From a bacterium HR15 (GTDB lineage Bacteria > Armatimonadota > Fimbriimonadia > Fimbriimonadales > GBS-DC): 64,000 bases of DNA. The notes beneath the pieces are model-generated. The model saw only the letters and a list, made by a program, of their open reading frames with translations. It did not search any database and had not been told where the DNA came from. The stretch spans positions 1 to 64,000 of the forward strand of contig BEHR01000004.1 in NCBI GenBank assembly GCA_002898555.1. Reading direction: 5' to 3'. Each line of letters begins with the position of its first letter. Within the stretch, counting starts at the first letter, position 1. Of this stretch, positions 52,198 to 60,246 are shown one piece after another. A program made the position numbers and the translations under genes.

Positions 52198-53130
52198 ATG
52201 GAGATGCCCATTCAGAGCCTGCATGAGCCAGAGAAAAGTCGCTATGAGGTGCAGAAAGCCACTTGGCGCGTGAAGGTCGGATTGGCAGAGATGCTGCGCG
52301 GTGGCGTGATTATGGATGTGACGAACGCCGAGCAAGCGCAGATCGCAGAAGAGGCAGGCGCGGTCGCGGTAATGGCATTAGAGCGCGTGCCTGCCGATAT
52401 CCGACGCGAGGGCGGCGTCGCCCGCATGGCAGACCCAGTGAAAATTTTAGAGATTAAAGAAGCCGTCACCATTCCCGTCATGGCAAAATGTCGCATCGGG
52501 CATTTCGCGGAGGCGATGATTCTGGAAGCGCTGGGCGTCGATTTCATCGACGAGAGCGAGGTGCTGACCCCTGCCGACGAGGAGCATCACATCCACAAGC
52601 ACGCCTTCAAAGTGCCCTTTGTGTGCGGAGCGCGCGATCTGGGCGAGGCGCTGCGCCGAATCGGGGAGGGCGCCGCCATGATCCGCACCAAAGGGGAGGC
52701 GGGCACGGGCAATATCGTGGAAGCCGTGCGCCACATGCGAGCGATTATGCGCGATATTCGCCGCATTAAAAGCGCCCCCGAAGACGAACTGATGGCAATT
52801 GCCAAGCAGCTGCAAGCACCCTATGACCTGGTGGTGGAGATTCATCAAACAGGGCGACTGCCCGTGCCGAACTTCTCCGCAGGGGGCATCGCGACGCCAG
52901 CCGACGCCGCGCTGATGATGTGGCTTGGAGCGGAAGCGGTGTTCGTCGGGTCAGGCATCTTCAAATCGTCCGACCCCGTGAAGCGAGCGCGCGCCATCGT
53001 CGATGCCGTGACCTACTATCGCGAGCCAGAGATTCTCGCGGAAATCTCCAAAGGGCTGGGCGAGGCGATGCCCGGCATCGATGTGCGCAAACTGGCGGAA
53101 GAGGAACTGCTCGCCGTGCGCGGCTGGTAA
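52198..53130 (+). CDS. pdxS: Pyridoxal 5'-phosphate synthase, lyase subunit
   Basis: 310 residues. [20 protein letters not shown] (catalytic-type Asp 40), [20 protein letters not shown], Schiff-base Lys 97 in [20 protein letters not shown], and the phosphate loop [20 protein letters not shown]. Makes PLP from ribose-5-phosphate, glyceraldehyde-3-phosphate and ammonia delivered by PdxT. Part of a pdxS-Uma2-pdxT transcription unit. Confidence 0.97.
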   Translation: MEMPIQSLHEPEKSRYEVQKATWRVKVGLAEMLRGGVIMDVTNAEQAQIAEEAGAVAVMALERVPADIRREGGVARMADPVKILEIKEAVTIPVMAKCRIGHFAEAMILEALGVDFIDESEVLTPADEEHHIHKHAFKVPFVCGARDLGEALRRIGEGAAMIRTKGEAGTGNIVEAVRHMRAIMRDIRRIKSAPEDELMAIAKQLQAPYDLVVEIHQTGRLPVPNFSAGGIATPADAALMMWLGAEAVFVGSGIFKSSDPVKRARAIVDAVTYYREPEILAEISKGLGEAMPGIDVRKLAEEELLAVRGW

Positions 53131-53145
53131 GGAGGTACGAGAGCT

Positions 53146-53727
53146 ATGGCAACCGTTCAGACGAAAAAGATGACCACCGCCGAGTTCACCGCAAAGTACG
53201 CCAACAGTGAGGTGCGTGCTGAGCTGATATGGGGAGAGGTGCATGAGATGTCACCAGCTACACCCCCTCATGGCAGACAGGTAATTCGCGTCACGCTGCC
53301 ACTGGCGCAATTCGTTGAGGAATATGGGCTGGGTGAATTATTTGGGGCAGAAACAGGCTTCACCATCCGTCATCCCGACGGTCAGGAATCGGTACTCGCT
53401 CCAGATATCGCCTTTATTGCCGCCGAGCGGCTGCCTGCTGAGCTGCCGGATGAGTTCTGGGAGCTAGCCCCTGACCTCGTGGTAGAAGTAATCTCCCCCA
53501 GCGACAGTCAGCGGCAGGTGCTTCGCAAGACGGCTATCTGGCTGGAAGCTGGCGTGCGACTGGTGTGGAATGTGGATCCTTACAAGCAGACCGTCACCGT
53601 GCATCGCGCTGATGGCTCTGTGCAGACCCTTAGACCGGGCGACATCCTCTCTGGCGAGGATGTGCTGCCAGGCTTCGAACTGCCCGTCAGCGAGATATTC
53701 CGACCTGTAAAGCGTTCGGGGCTTTAG
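53146..53727 (+). CDS. Uma2-family putative nuclease, inserted between pdxS and pdxT
   Basis: 193 residues. RAELIWGEVHEMSPATPPHG, LAPDIAFIAAERLPAELPDE, PDLVVEVISPSDSQRQVLRK, AGVRLVWNVDPYKQTVTVHR. AAGGAGG 10 nt upstream. Its TAG is immediately followed by the ATG of pdxT, so the three genes are tightly coupled. No role in vitamin B6 synthesis is known for the family; insertion into a running operon is the simplest reading. Confidence 0.9.
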   Translation: MATVQTKKMTTAEFTAKYANSEVRAELIWGEVHEMSPATPPHGRQVIRVTLPLAQFVEEYGLGELFGAETGFTIRHPDGQESVLAPDIAFIAAERLPAELPDEFWELAPDLVVEVISPSDSQRQVLRKTAIWLEAGVRLVWNVDPYKQTVTVHRADGSVQTLRPGDILSGEDVLPGFELPVSEIFRPVKRSGL

Positions 53728-54303
53728 ATGACCGTCGGCATCCTGGCACTACAAGGTGATTTTGAGAAGCATGCAGCGATGCTGGAGCGCATCGGCACCC
53801 CCTATCGTGAGGTGCGCAAAGTCGCCGATCTGGCAAGCGTCGACGCGCTGATTATCCCCGGGGGCGAAAGCACCACCATCGGGCGCCTCATGGCACGCTA
53901 CGGGCTGGATGTCGCCATTCGCGAGCGAGCGCAACAAGGCATGCCCATCTACGGAACCTGCGCAGGCATGATTTTGCTTGCCAAAGAGATTGCAGGCAGC
54001 TCACAAGAACGATTGGGATTGATGGACATCGCGGTCATCCGAAACGCCTTCGGCAGCCAGATCGAGAGCTTCGAAGCCGACCTGCCCTTCAAACCCTTTG
54101 CCGACCGCCCCGTGCGAGCCGTGTTCATTCGCGCACCGATTGTGAGCCGCGTGGGAGTAGAGGTGGAAATACTCAGTGAGTTCAACGGGAAGGTGGTTGC
54201 CGTGCAACAAGGCAAGCTGTTGGCAACCGCCTTCCACCCGGAACTGACCGACGACGAGCGCGTGCACCGCTACTTTCTGAGCCTTATCGAGCAGCGGGTA
54301 TAA
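53728..54303 (+). CDS. pdxT: Pyridoxal 5'-phosphate synthase, glutaminase subunit
   Basis: 191 residues. MTVGILALQGDFEKHAAMLE; IIPGGESTTIGRLM; nucleophile Cys 78 in PIYGTCAGMILLAKEI; FIRAPIVSRVG; His/Glu of the triad in ATAFHPELTDD. Releases ammonia from glutamine for PdxS. Its stop codon TAA lies inside the TATAAT of the next gene. Confidence 0.96.
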   Translation: MTVGILALQGDFEKHAAMLERIGTPYREVRKVADLASVDALIIPGGESTTIGRLMARYGLDVAIRERAQQGMPIYGTCAGMILLAKEIAGSSQERLGLMDIAVIRNAFGSQIESFEADLPFKPFADRPVRAVFIRAPIVSRVGVEVEILSEFNGKVVAVQQGKLLATAFHPELTDDERVHRYFLSLIEQRV

Positions 54304-54304
54304 T
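54299..54304 (+). promoter_or_regulatory. TATAAT overlapping the pdxT stop codon
   Basis: CGGGTATAATAG. Ends 10 nt before ATG 54315. The same arrangement occurs at 60116-60121 before the tRNA. Confidence 0.65.
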
Positions 54305-54314
54305 AGTCAACGCT

Positions 54315-55079
54315 ATGATCGAGGCGCCGATACCGACTCTGCCGCCACTGGAGCTGCCGACCGAGGACGACATCCCAATGGAGAACGCTTGGCATCGGAT
54401 GCAGATGGACCTGCTCATCGAGTCGCTACTTTATTATTGGCGCGACCGCAACGACTTCTTCGTTGGCGGCAACATGTTCATCTACTACAGCCTCGAGCAA
54501 GCCCAAAGCGTGGTCGAAGGACGCCCCCTCTATCGCGGACCCGACTTTTTCGTGGTCAAGGGGGTCGATGGCAGCAAGCCACGCGATTGCTGGATTGTAT
54601 GGGCAGAAGGGGGACGCTATCCCGATGTGATTATTGAGTTCCTCTCGCCCACCACGGCAGAGAATGACCGCACGGTCAAGAAAGCGTTATATGAGCAGGT
54701 GTTCGGCACGGAAGAGTATTTCTGGTATGACCCACTGACACAAGAGCTAAAAGGTTTTGAGCTGGTACGGGGGCATTACAAACCGAAGCGGGCGAATCGT
54801 CAGGGCTGGCTGTGGAGCGAGATGTTAGAGGCGTGGCTGGGCGTGTGGGAAGGCGAGTATCAGCGTCGCCAATTGGCGTGGCTGCGGATGTATGACCGGG
54901 AAGGACAACTGATACCCACCTATGCGGAAGCTGCTGTTCAGCAAGCGGAAGCCGAACGCCTGCGAGCAGAAGCCGAACGCCTGCGAGCAGAGCGTGCCGA
55001 AGCAGAACTGCAACGCCTGAAAGCCATGCTGCGCGAGCATGGTATCGAGCAGGAATCGTCCACGAACGGAGGAATCTAA
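54315..55079 (+). CDS. Uma2-family putative nuclease with C-terminal coiled coil
   Basis: 254 residues. Uma2 core: FVGGNMFIYYSLEQAQ, YRGPDFFVVKGVDG, YPDVIIEFLSPTTAENDRTV, EEYFWYDPLTQELKGFELV. A tail of about 60 residues with EAERLRAEAERLRAERAEAE and LQRLKAMLREHGI follows, as often seen in cyanobacterial members. Separate promoter; deoC starts 6 nt after its stop. Confidence 0.88.
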   Translation: MIEAPIPTLPPLELPTEDDIPMENAWHRMQMDLLIESLLYYWRDRNDFFVGGNMFIYYSLEQAQSVVEGRPLYRGPDFFVVKGVDGSKPRDCWIVWAEGGRYPDVIIEFLSPTTAENDRTVKKALYEQVFGTEEYFWYDPLTQELKGFELVRGHYKPKRANRQGWLWSEMLEAWLGVWEGEYQRRQLAWLRMYDREGQLIPTYAEAAVQQAEAERLRAEAERLRAERAEAELQRLKAMLREHGIEQESSTNGGI

Positions 55080-55085
55080 TCGAAG

Positions 55086-56138
55086 ATGCCAGCAGTCTTG
55101 GAGCAACCGATACAAACGGCTGTGCAGGCGACCGCGCCTGCTACCCTCGCCTTTCGCGAGCTGATCGGGGTGAACCTGCGGGATCGGGCACAAGTGCGCC
55201 GCTTGATCCCGCCGCGCGGCAAGCCGTGGCGGTCGGTGCCGCCCGTTAATGCCTATGAGCTGGAGTCCCGTTGCGAGTGGCTGAGCCGGCGCAGCATCAA
55301 AAAAGAGAGCAAACTGTTCGCGCTGCGCCTCGCGGTCGCCATGTGCGACCTGACCACGCTGGAGGGACAAGACACTGTGGAAAAGGTGCGCCGCCTGTGC
55401 GCCCGTGCCGTGAACCCCTACACCCCGCGCGAAGGCATGCCACCACGCGAGGTTGCCCAAGTGCCCCATGTCGCCGCGGTGTGCGTCTATCCGCAGTTTA
55501 TCGCCGTTGCCAAAGAGGCATTACAAGGCACTGGTGTCAAGGTTGCTGCCGTCGGCACCGCCTTCCCATCAGGGCAGTACCCCTTCCATCTGCGCCTCGC
55601 CGATGTCAAGTGGGCGGTTCGCGAGGGCGCGGACGAAGTGGATATGGTCATCAATCGCGGGTTGTTCCTACAGGGTGAGTACCGGCGCGTGTTCGACGAG
55701 ATCGCCCGCGTGAAGGATGTGTGTGGCGACCAGGTTCACCTGAAGGTGATTTTGGAAACAGGCGAGCTGGGCAGCTACGATCATATCCGTAAAGCGGCGC
55801 ATATCGCGCTGATGGCGGGTGCCGACTTCATCAAAACCAGCACGGGCAAGATTCAGCCCGCCGCCACCTTGCCCGCCACCCTCGTGATGCTGGAAGCTAT
55901 CCGCGATTTCTATGACGCCACAGGGCGCGCCGTCGGCATGAAGCCCGCAGGCGGCATCCGCACCGCCAAAGACGCCATCCGCTACCTCGTGCTGCTGCAC
56001 GAAACGCTCGGACCCGAGTGGCTAACCCCCGAACGGTTCCGCTTCGGCGCAAGTTCACTACTGAACGACCTGCTGGCACAAATCGTCAAGCAGATAACAG
56101 GCGCCTATCGCGCCATCGATGAATTCTCCTATGACTGA
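55086..56138 (+). CDS. deoC: Deoxyribose-phosphate aldolase, long form
   Basis: 350 residues against about 220 for the short bacterial enzyme; the extra length is mostly an N-terminal extension of about 80 residues, as in the longer (animal-like) class. Active site: AVGTAFPSGQYPFHLRL, EVDMVINRGLFLQGEY, K220 in HLKVILETGELGS, Schiff-base K250 in GADFIKTSTGK, and GMKPAGGIRTAKDA. Cleaves deoxyribose-5-phosphate to acetaldehyde and glyceraldehyde-3-phosphate. The following ALDH-like gene fits acetaldehyde handling. Confidence 0.93.
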   Translation: MPAVLEQPIQTAVQATAPATLAFRELIGVNLRDRAQVRRLIPPRGKPWRSVPPVNAYELESRCEWLSRRSIKKESKLFALRLAVAMCDLTTLEGQDTVEKVRRLCARAVNPYTPREGMPPREVAQVPHVAAVCVYPQFIAVAKEALQGTGVKVAAVGTAFPSGQYPFHLRLADVKWAVREGADEVDMVINRGLFLQGEYRRVFDEIARVKDVCGDQVHLKVILETGELGSYDHIRKAAHIALMAGADFIKTSTGKIQPAATLPATLVMLEAIRDFYDATGRAVGMKPAGGIRTAKDAIRYLVLLHETLGPEWLTPERFRFGASSLLNDLLAQIVKQITGAYRAIDEFSYD

Positions 56139-56151
56139 AAAGAAGTAGGCG

Positions 56152-57027
56152 ATGCGTATGCGTACGGGAGTGCTGAAAACCTATAAACTGCTCATTAATG
56201 GGCAGTTTGTGCGCAGCGAGTCGGGGCGGGCGTTCGAGGTGCGTACCGCCAGCGGCGCGTTTCTGGCAAATGTGGCACAAGCCTCGCGCAAAGACCTGCG
56301 CGACGCCGTTCAGGCTGCCCGTAAAGCCCAATTCGGCTGGGCACAGCGCACCGCCTACAACCGCGGGCAGATTCTCTATCGCATCGCCGAGATGCTGGAG
56401 AGCCGACGCGAAGCCTTCGAACACGAAATCACCCTCGCCACAGGCGTTCCCAGCGCGGAGGCAGCACGCGAGGTGGACACTGCTATCGACCGCTGGGTCT
56501 ACTACGCCGGCTGGAGCGATAAATGGAGCGCGCTGCTCTCCAGTTTGAACCCCGTCGCGATGCCGATGCACAACTTCACCCTGCCCGAACCGATGGGCGT
56601 GGTCGGATTGGTCTGCCCCGACGAGGCGCCACTAATAAGCCTCACCAGCCTACTGGCACCCGTGATGGTTAGCGGCAACACCGCCGTTGTCATCCTCTCT
56701 GAGCGCTATCCGACCGTCGGGCTGTCCTTTGGCGAGGTGCTGGAGACCTCCGACCTGCCCGCAGGCGTGGTGAACCTGCTAACGGGCTTCCGCGACGAAC
56801 TGCTGCCGCACCTATGCGCCCATGTGGAGGTGGACGCGCTGAACCTGTGCGGCGTGCCAGAGGAACAACGCGCCCCCTACGAAATCACCGCTGCCGAGAC
56901 GGTCAAACGGCTGCACCACAGCCCGCGCCTGAACCGTGCTGAATGGTGCAGCGAGCAGGCGCAGGGGCTGGACTGGATCGAGCCGTTCGTGGAGATGAAG
57001 ACCGTCTGGCACCCGCTGGGATGGTGA
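56152..57027 (+). CDS. Short aldehyde-dehydrogenase-like protein lacking the catalytic domain
   Basis: 291 residues against about 480 for a full ALDH. The N-terminal NAD-domain features are present (LLINGQFVRSESGRAFEVRT, AVQAARKAQFGWAQRTAYNR, PEPMGVVGLVCPDEAPLISL, SGNTAVVILSERYPTVGLSF, LPAGVVNLLTGFRDELLPHL). The catalytic Glu/Cys half is absent and replaced by a short W-rich end. Placed between deoC and an NTF2-like gene. Similar short ALDH-like proteins next to deoC occur in Actinobacteria, so it may be a regulatory or scaffolding partner rather than a broken gene. Confidence 0.75.
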   Translation: MRMRTGVLKTYKLLINGQFVRSESGRAFEVRTASGAFLANVAQASRKDLRDAVQAARKAQFGWAQRTAYNRGQILYRIAEMLESRREAFEHEITLATGVPSAEAAREVDTAIDRWVYYAGWSDKWSALLSSLNPVAMPMHNFTLPEPMGVVGLVCPDEAPLISLTSLLAPVMVSGNTAVVILSERYPTVGLSFGEVLETSDLPAGVVNLLTGFRDELLPHLCAHVEVDALNLCGVPEEQRAPYEITAAETVKRLHHSPRLNRAEWCSEQAQGLDWIEPFVEMKTVWHPLGW

Positions 57028-57031
57028 GGCG

Positions 57032-57517
57032 ATGCGGGCAAAATTACCCTGGCTCGTGGGCGGGATCGTACTGGTGCTGATTGCCCTGCGCCTCCTCATC
57101 AGCATCGCCACCCCACCCCCCATCAACCCAACAGAGCGCATTCAGCAGATGTTCGTCGAGGGAAAACAGGCTTTTGAACGCGAAGATGTGGACGCGCTGA
57201 TGGCGATGGTCGCAGACGACTTCGAATGGAGCGGCATGAACAAAGAGCAACTACGCTATCAACTGGCGAACTTTTTCAAAAACGCGCAAGCGTTGCGTGC
57301 CGAATACACGCCCCCAATGATTGAAGTGCGGGGCGACCGCGCCACCGCGCGCACCGAGGTGAAGGTGGTCTGGAACGACGCGGGACCCGAATCGCAGAAC
57401 GCGGGTCCGCTGGAGATCGAATTTCGCAAAGAGCGCAAACGCAAATGGCTGATTATTCCTTACGAGGAGTGGAAAGTGGTTAAAATCAATGGGTTGGAAC
57501 CGGTATGGATGGAATAG
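57032..57517 (+). CDS. Membrane-anchored NTF2/SnoaL-like protein
   Basis: 161 residues. One N-terminal membrane helix (LPWLVGGIVLVLIALRLLIS), then an NTF2-like cone fold (IQQMFVEGKQAFEREDVDAL, MVADDFEWSGMN, ARTEVKVVWND, RKRKWLIIPYEEWKVVKING). Starts 4 nt after the ALDH-like stop and overlaps larE by 13 nt. Function unknown. Confidence 0.65.
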   Translation: MRAKLPWLVGGIVLVLIALRLLISIATPPPINPTERIQQMFVEGKQAFEREDVDALMAMVADDFEWSGMNKEQLRYQLANFFKNAQALRAEYTPPMIEVRGDRATARTEVKVVWNDAGPESQNAGPLEIEFRKERKRKWLIIPYEEWKVVKINGLEPVWME

Positions 57518-58329
57518 CGCATGAGCTTCAGGCGAAGTATGACCACCTGCGGGCGATCCTGCAGGAGATGGGCAGCGTGGTGATTGGACTATCGGGAGGC
57601 GTGGACAGCACGCTGCTGGTCAAAGTCGCTTATGAGGTGCTGGGCGACCGCTGCCTCGCCGTGATTGGCGAATCGGAGGCATTCCCCGAAGGCGAAATCG
57701 AGGAGGCAAAGCGTCTCGCCGAGCAAATCGGCGTGCGCATCCGCCTCGTGCGCACCCACGAGCTGAACAACCCCCTCTTTCAAGTCAATCGCCCCGACCG
57801 CTGCTACCATTGCAAAACGGAGCTGTTCACAGTGTTGCGTCGCGTGGCAGACGAAGAGGGCATCGAATGGATTGCGGACGGCTCCCATGTAGACGACCTG
57901 GGCGACTACCGCCCCGGCATGCGCGCAGCGCAGGAGTTCGGTGTGCGCTCCCCGCTGTTGGAAGCGGGACTCCGCAAAGCCGAGATTCGGGAGCTGGCCC
58001 ATGCGCTGGGGCTGCCTATCTGGGATAAGCCCTCCTTCGCCTGCCTCTCCAGCCGATTCCCCTATGGCATGCCCATCACGCGCGAACGGCTGCTGCAGGT
58101 GGATCGGGCGGAACGGTTCCTGCGTGAACTGGGCTTCCGACAGGTGCGCGTGCGCCACCATCAGACCATCGCCCGCATCGAAGTGCCACCTGACGACTTC
58201 CCACGCCTGCTCCAGCACGCGCCAGCAATTGTCGACCACCTCAAATCACTGGGCTATACCTATGTCGCGCTGGATCTGGAGGGCTATCGCAGCGGCAAAA
58301 TGAACGACACCCTGCGCACCACCTCATAA
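57505..58329 (+). CDS. larE: ATP-dependent sacrificial sulfur transferase, LarE family
   Basis: 274 residues. N-type ATP pyrophosphatase loop VVIGLSGGVDSTLLVKVAYE; RPDRCYHCKTELFTVL; ADGSHVDDLGDYRPGMRAAQ; PSFACLSSRFPYGMPITRER, whose Cys corresponds to the sacrificed cysteine; RVRHHQTIARIEVPPDDF. Builds the nickel-pincer cofactor by donating sulfur. No larB, larC or lactate racemase is adjacent. Confidence 0.92.
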   Translation: MDGIAHELQAKYDHLRAILQEMGSVVIGLSGGVDSTLLVKVAYEVLGDRCLAVIGESEAFPEGEIEEAKRLAEQIGVRIRLVRTHELNNPLFQVNRPDRCYHCKTELFTVLRRVADEEGIEWIADGSHVDDLGDYRPGMRAAQEFGVRSPLLEAGLRKAEIRELAHALGLPIWDKPSFACLSSRFPYGMPITRERLLQVDRAERFLRELGFRQVRVRHHQTIARIEVPPDDFPRLLQHAPAIVDHLKSLGYTYVALDLEGYRSGKMNDTLRTTS

Positions 58330-58465
58330 GAGATACGACGGACACCATCACCGTCGCTCGCCCAGAATGCAGACCTGCGTGTCTGTCCTAAGAACTCCTC
58401 TGCGCTGAGCTTGCGCTTCTGCTCAAGGGCAACCAGCGAGCCAAATCATAACCGTGTGGGTTCGA

Positions 58466-59035
58466 TTACTCCTCGATTTCGAACAGCTCGCGCACCTTGC
58501 ATCGGAAGCTGGGCAGCAGCGTGCCCCCGTCGATATCGTCTTCGGCGTGGAGCGTGCGCATTTCGAAGGGGTCTGTATAGACCTTCACCGTTTGCGTTTC
58601 GGGGAACAGCAGCCATACCTGCTTCGCGCCCGAAGCGAAATACTCACCGATTTTGCGCAGCAGGTCGGCTTTATCCTCGTTGGGGGAGATAATCTCTATC
58701 GCTAAATCGGGGGCAAAATCTTCAAAGCCCTCGGAGGGCTTGCCCTCGGGCAAACGCTCTTTGAGGGTAAACGAGACATCGGGGCATCGAATGTTGCCTG
58801 TCATCATGCGAAACCCTGCCTGCGAGCCAGCGATGTAGCCGCGCCCGCGAGCATGGGGAGCCAAACAAACAATAAGATGCGCACCAAGAACATCATGTCT
58901 ATGTCCTGCAGGCACCTCCTTAGCCTCCCCATCGACCAGTTCATACTTGCGCCCATCATCTGGCAAGCGCAGGAACTCCTCCTCTGTCAGCCGCGCCTTT
59001 TTCCGTACCGCTCGTACAGTGGCTGGGGTTGCCAT
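58466..59035 (-). CDS. Uma2-family putative nuclease
   Basis: 189 residues from MATPATVRAVRKKARLTEEE. Core: RKYELVDGEAKEVPAGHRHD, RCPDVSFTLKERLPEGKPSE, PDLAIEIISPNEDKADLLRK, AKQVWLLFPETQTVKVYTD. TATCAT on the minus strand (59045-59050) ends 9 nt before ATG 59035; the frame is open 21 codons further but without conserved sequence. Confidence 0.9.
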   Translation of the reverse strand: MATPATVRAVRKKARLTEEEFLRLPDDGRKYELVDGEAKEVPAGHRHDVLGAHLIVCLAPHARGRGYIAGSQAGFRMMTGNIRCPDVSFTLKERLPEGKPSEGFEDFAPDLAIEIISPNEDKADLLRKIGEYFASGAKQVWLLFPETQTVKVYTDPFEMRTLHAEDDIDGGTLLPSFRCKVRELFEIEE

Positions 59036-59121
59036 CGCATCGAAATGATACCTCACGAATGCACCGAACAGGGTTCGCGGCTCACCTTCGCGAAGCAATT
59101 ATCGGCTATACTATACGCTAT

Positions 59122-60120
59122 ATGCCTGCGATTGTGGTAGAGCATCTGTCCAAAACTTATGTGACCTACAAGCGTCCGCCTGGGCTATTAGGCGCGGTCA
59201 AGAGCCTGTTCCAGCGCGAGCGTCAATATATCGAGGCGGTGCGCGACATCTCCTTCACCATCGAGGAGGGGGAGCTGGTTGGCTTTCTGGGACCGAACGG
59301 CGCAGGCAAGACCACCACGCTCAAAATGCTTTCGGGCATCATCTTCCCAACTTCGGGCACGGCGCGCGTGCTGGGCTATATCCCGTGGGAGCGACGCCCC
59401 GAAATGCAACGCCAAATCGCGCTCGTGATGGGGCAAAAGATGCAGCTCTGGTGGGACCTGCCCGCCTACGAATCGTACCTTCTGCTCAAGTCGCTCTATG
59501 AAGTGCCCGACCACGAGTTCGAACGGCGCGTGCACGAACTGGCGGAGATGCTGGAGATCCGCCATGTGCTGCATGTACAGGTGCGGCGGCTGTCGCTCGG
59601 CGAGCGTATGAAGTGCGAGCTATTAGCCGCGCTGCTGCATCGCCCGCGCGTGCTCTTTCTGGATGAGCCGACCATCGGGCTGGATGTGGTCTCGCAAAAG
59701 CGCATCCGCGAATTTTTGAAGGAGTATAATCGCCGCGAACACACCACCATCCTGCTCACCAGCCACTATATGCAAGATGTGCAGGAGTTGGCGCAGCGCG
59801 TGCTGATCATCCACCATGGTCAACTGATTTTTGACGACACGCTACGGGCACTCGTGGAGCAATATAGCCCTTCCAAAGCGTTGCGCCTGCAGTTCGAGCG
59901 ACCTGTAGCGACCGAGCAGCTGGTACGATTCGGGCGGATTGTGCGTAACGAGGGGCTGGAAGCGGTGCTGGAAGTGCCACGCGAGCAGGTTAGTCGCATC
60001 GCCGCTGAAATCCTGCAAGCGCTGCCCGTGCACGATATCACCATCGAAGAGGTCGATATCGACGAGATTGTCCGCGATATCTTCGCGGGCAAACGCGCCG
60101 CCGTCGAGAGGCGGGTATAA
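59122..60120 (+). CDS. ABC transporter ATP-binding protein (multidrug/polysaccharide export type)
   Basis: 332 residues from MPAIVVEHLSKTYVTYKRPP; TATACT at 59107-59112. Walker A GFLGPNGAGKTTTLKMLSGI; signature RRLSLGERMKCELLAALLHR; Walker B RVLFLDEPTIGLDVVS; H-loop LLTSHYMQDV. The SLGERMKCEL signature and the preceding KSLFQRERQYIEAV are typical of an export subfamily whose two permeases normally follow. Here a tRNA follows instead, so the partners are elsewhere or lost. Confidence 0.9.
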   Translation: MPAIVVEHLSKTYVTYKRPPGLLGAVKSLFQRERQYIEAVRDISFTIEEGELVGFLGPNGAGKTTTLKMLSGIIFPTSGTARVLGYIPWERRPEMQRQIALVMGQKMQLWWDLPAYESYLLLKSLYEVPDHEFERRVHELAEMLEIRHVLHVQVRRLSLGERMKCELLAALLHRPRVLFLDEPTIGLDVVSQKRIREFLKEYNRREHTTILLTSHYMQDVQELAQRVLIIHHGQLIFDDTLRALVEQYSPSKALRLQFERPVATEQLVRFGRIVRNEGLEAVLEVPREQVSRIAAEILQALPVHDITIEEVDIDEIVRDIFAGKRAAVERRV

Positions 60121-60121
60121 T
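60116..60121 (+). promoter_or_regulatory. TATAAT promoter of tRNA-Leu overlapping the ABC gene stop
   Basis: CGGGTATAATAG. The TAA stop (60118-60120) is inside the hexamer, which ends 10 nt before the tRNA 5' end. Confidence 0.65.
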
Positions 60122-60131
60122 AGCAATGGGT

Positions 60132-60220
60132 GCCGGAGTGGCGGAACTGGTAGACGCGCCGGTCTCAAAAACCGGTCCGGGGGGACCCGGGTGTGGGTTC
60201 GATTCCCACCTCCGGCACCA
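60132..60220 (+). tRNA. tRNA-Leu (anticodon CAA)
   Basis: Acceptor stem GCCGGAG/CTCCGGC, discriminator A217 and encoded CCA (60218-60220). Anticodon stem CCGGT/ACCGG with loop CTCAAAA, anticodon CAA at 60166-60168 (reads UUG). The extra arm (about 60176-60191) is long, as in class II tRNAs. T-arm GTGGG-TTCGATT-CCCAC. Confidence 0.97.
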
Positions 60221-60231
60221 ACAAAACGGTG

Positions 60232-60237
60232 TATAAT
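60232..60237 (+). promoter_or_regulatory. TATAAT -10 of the subtilase gene
   Basis: GTGTATAATA, ending 9 nt before ATG 60247. Confidence 0.6.
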
Positions 60238-60246
60238 AACCCTGCT

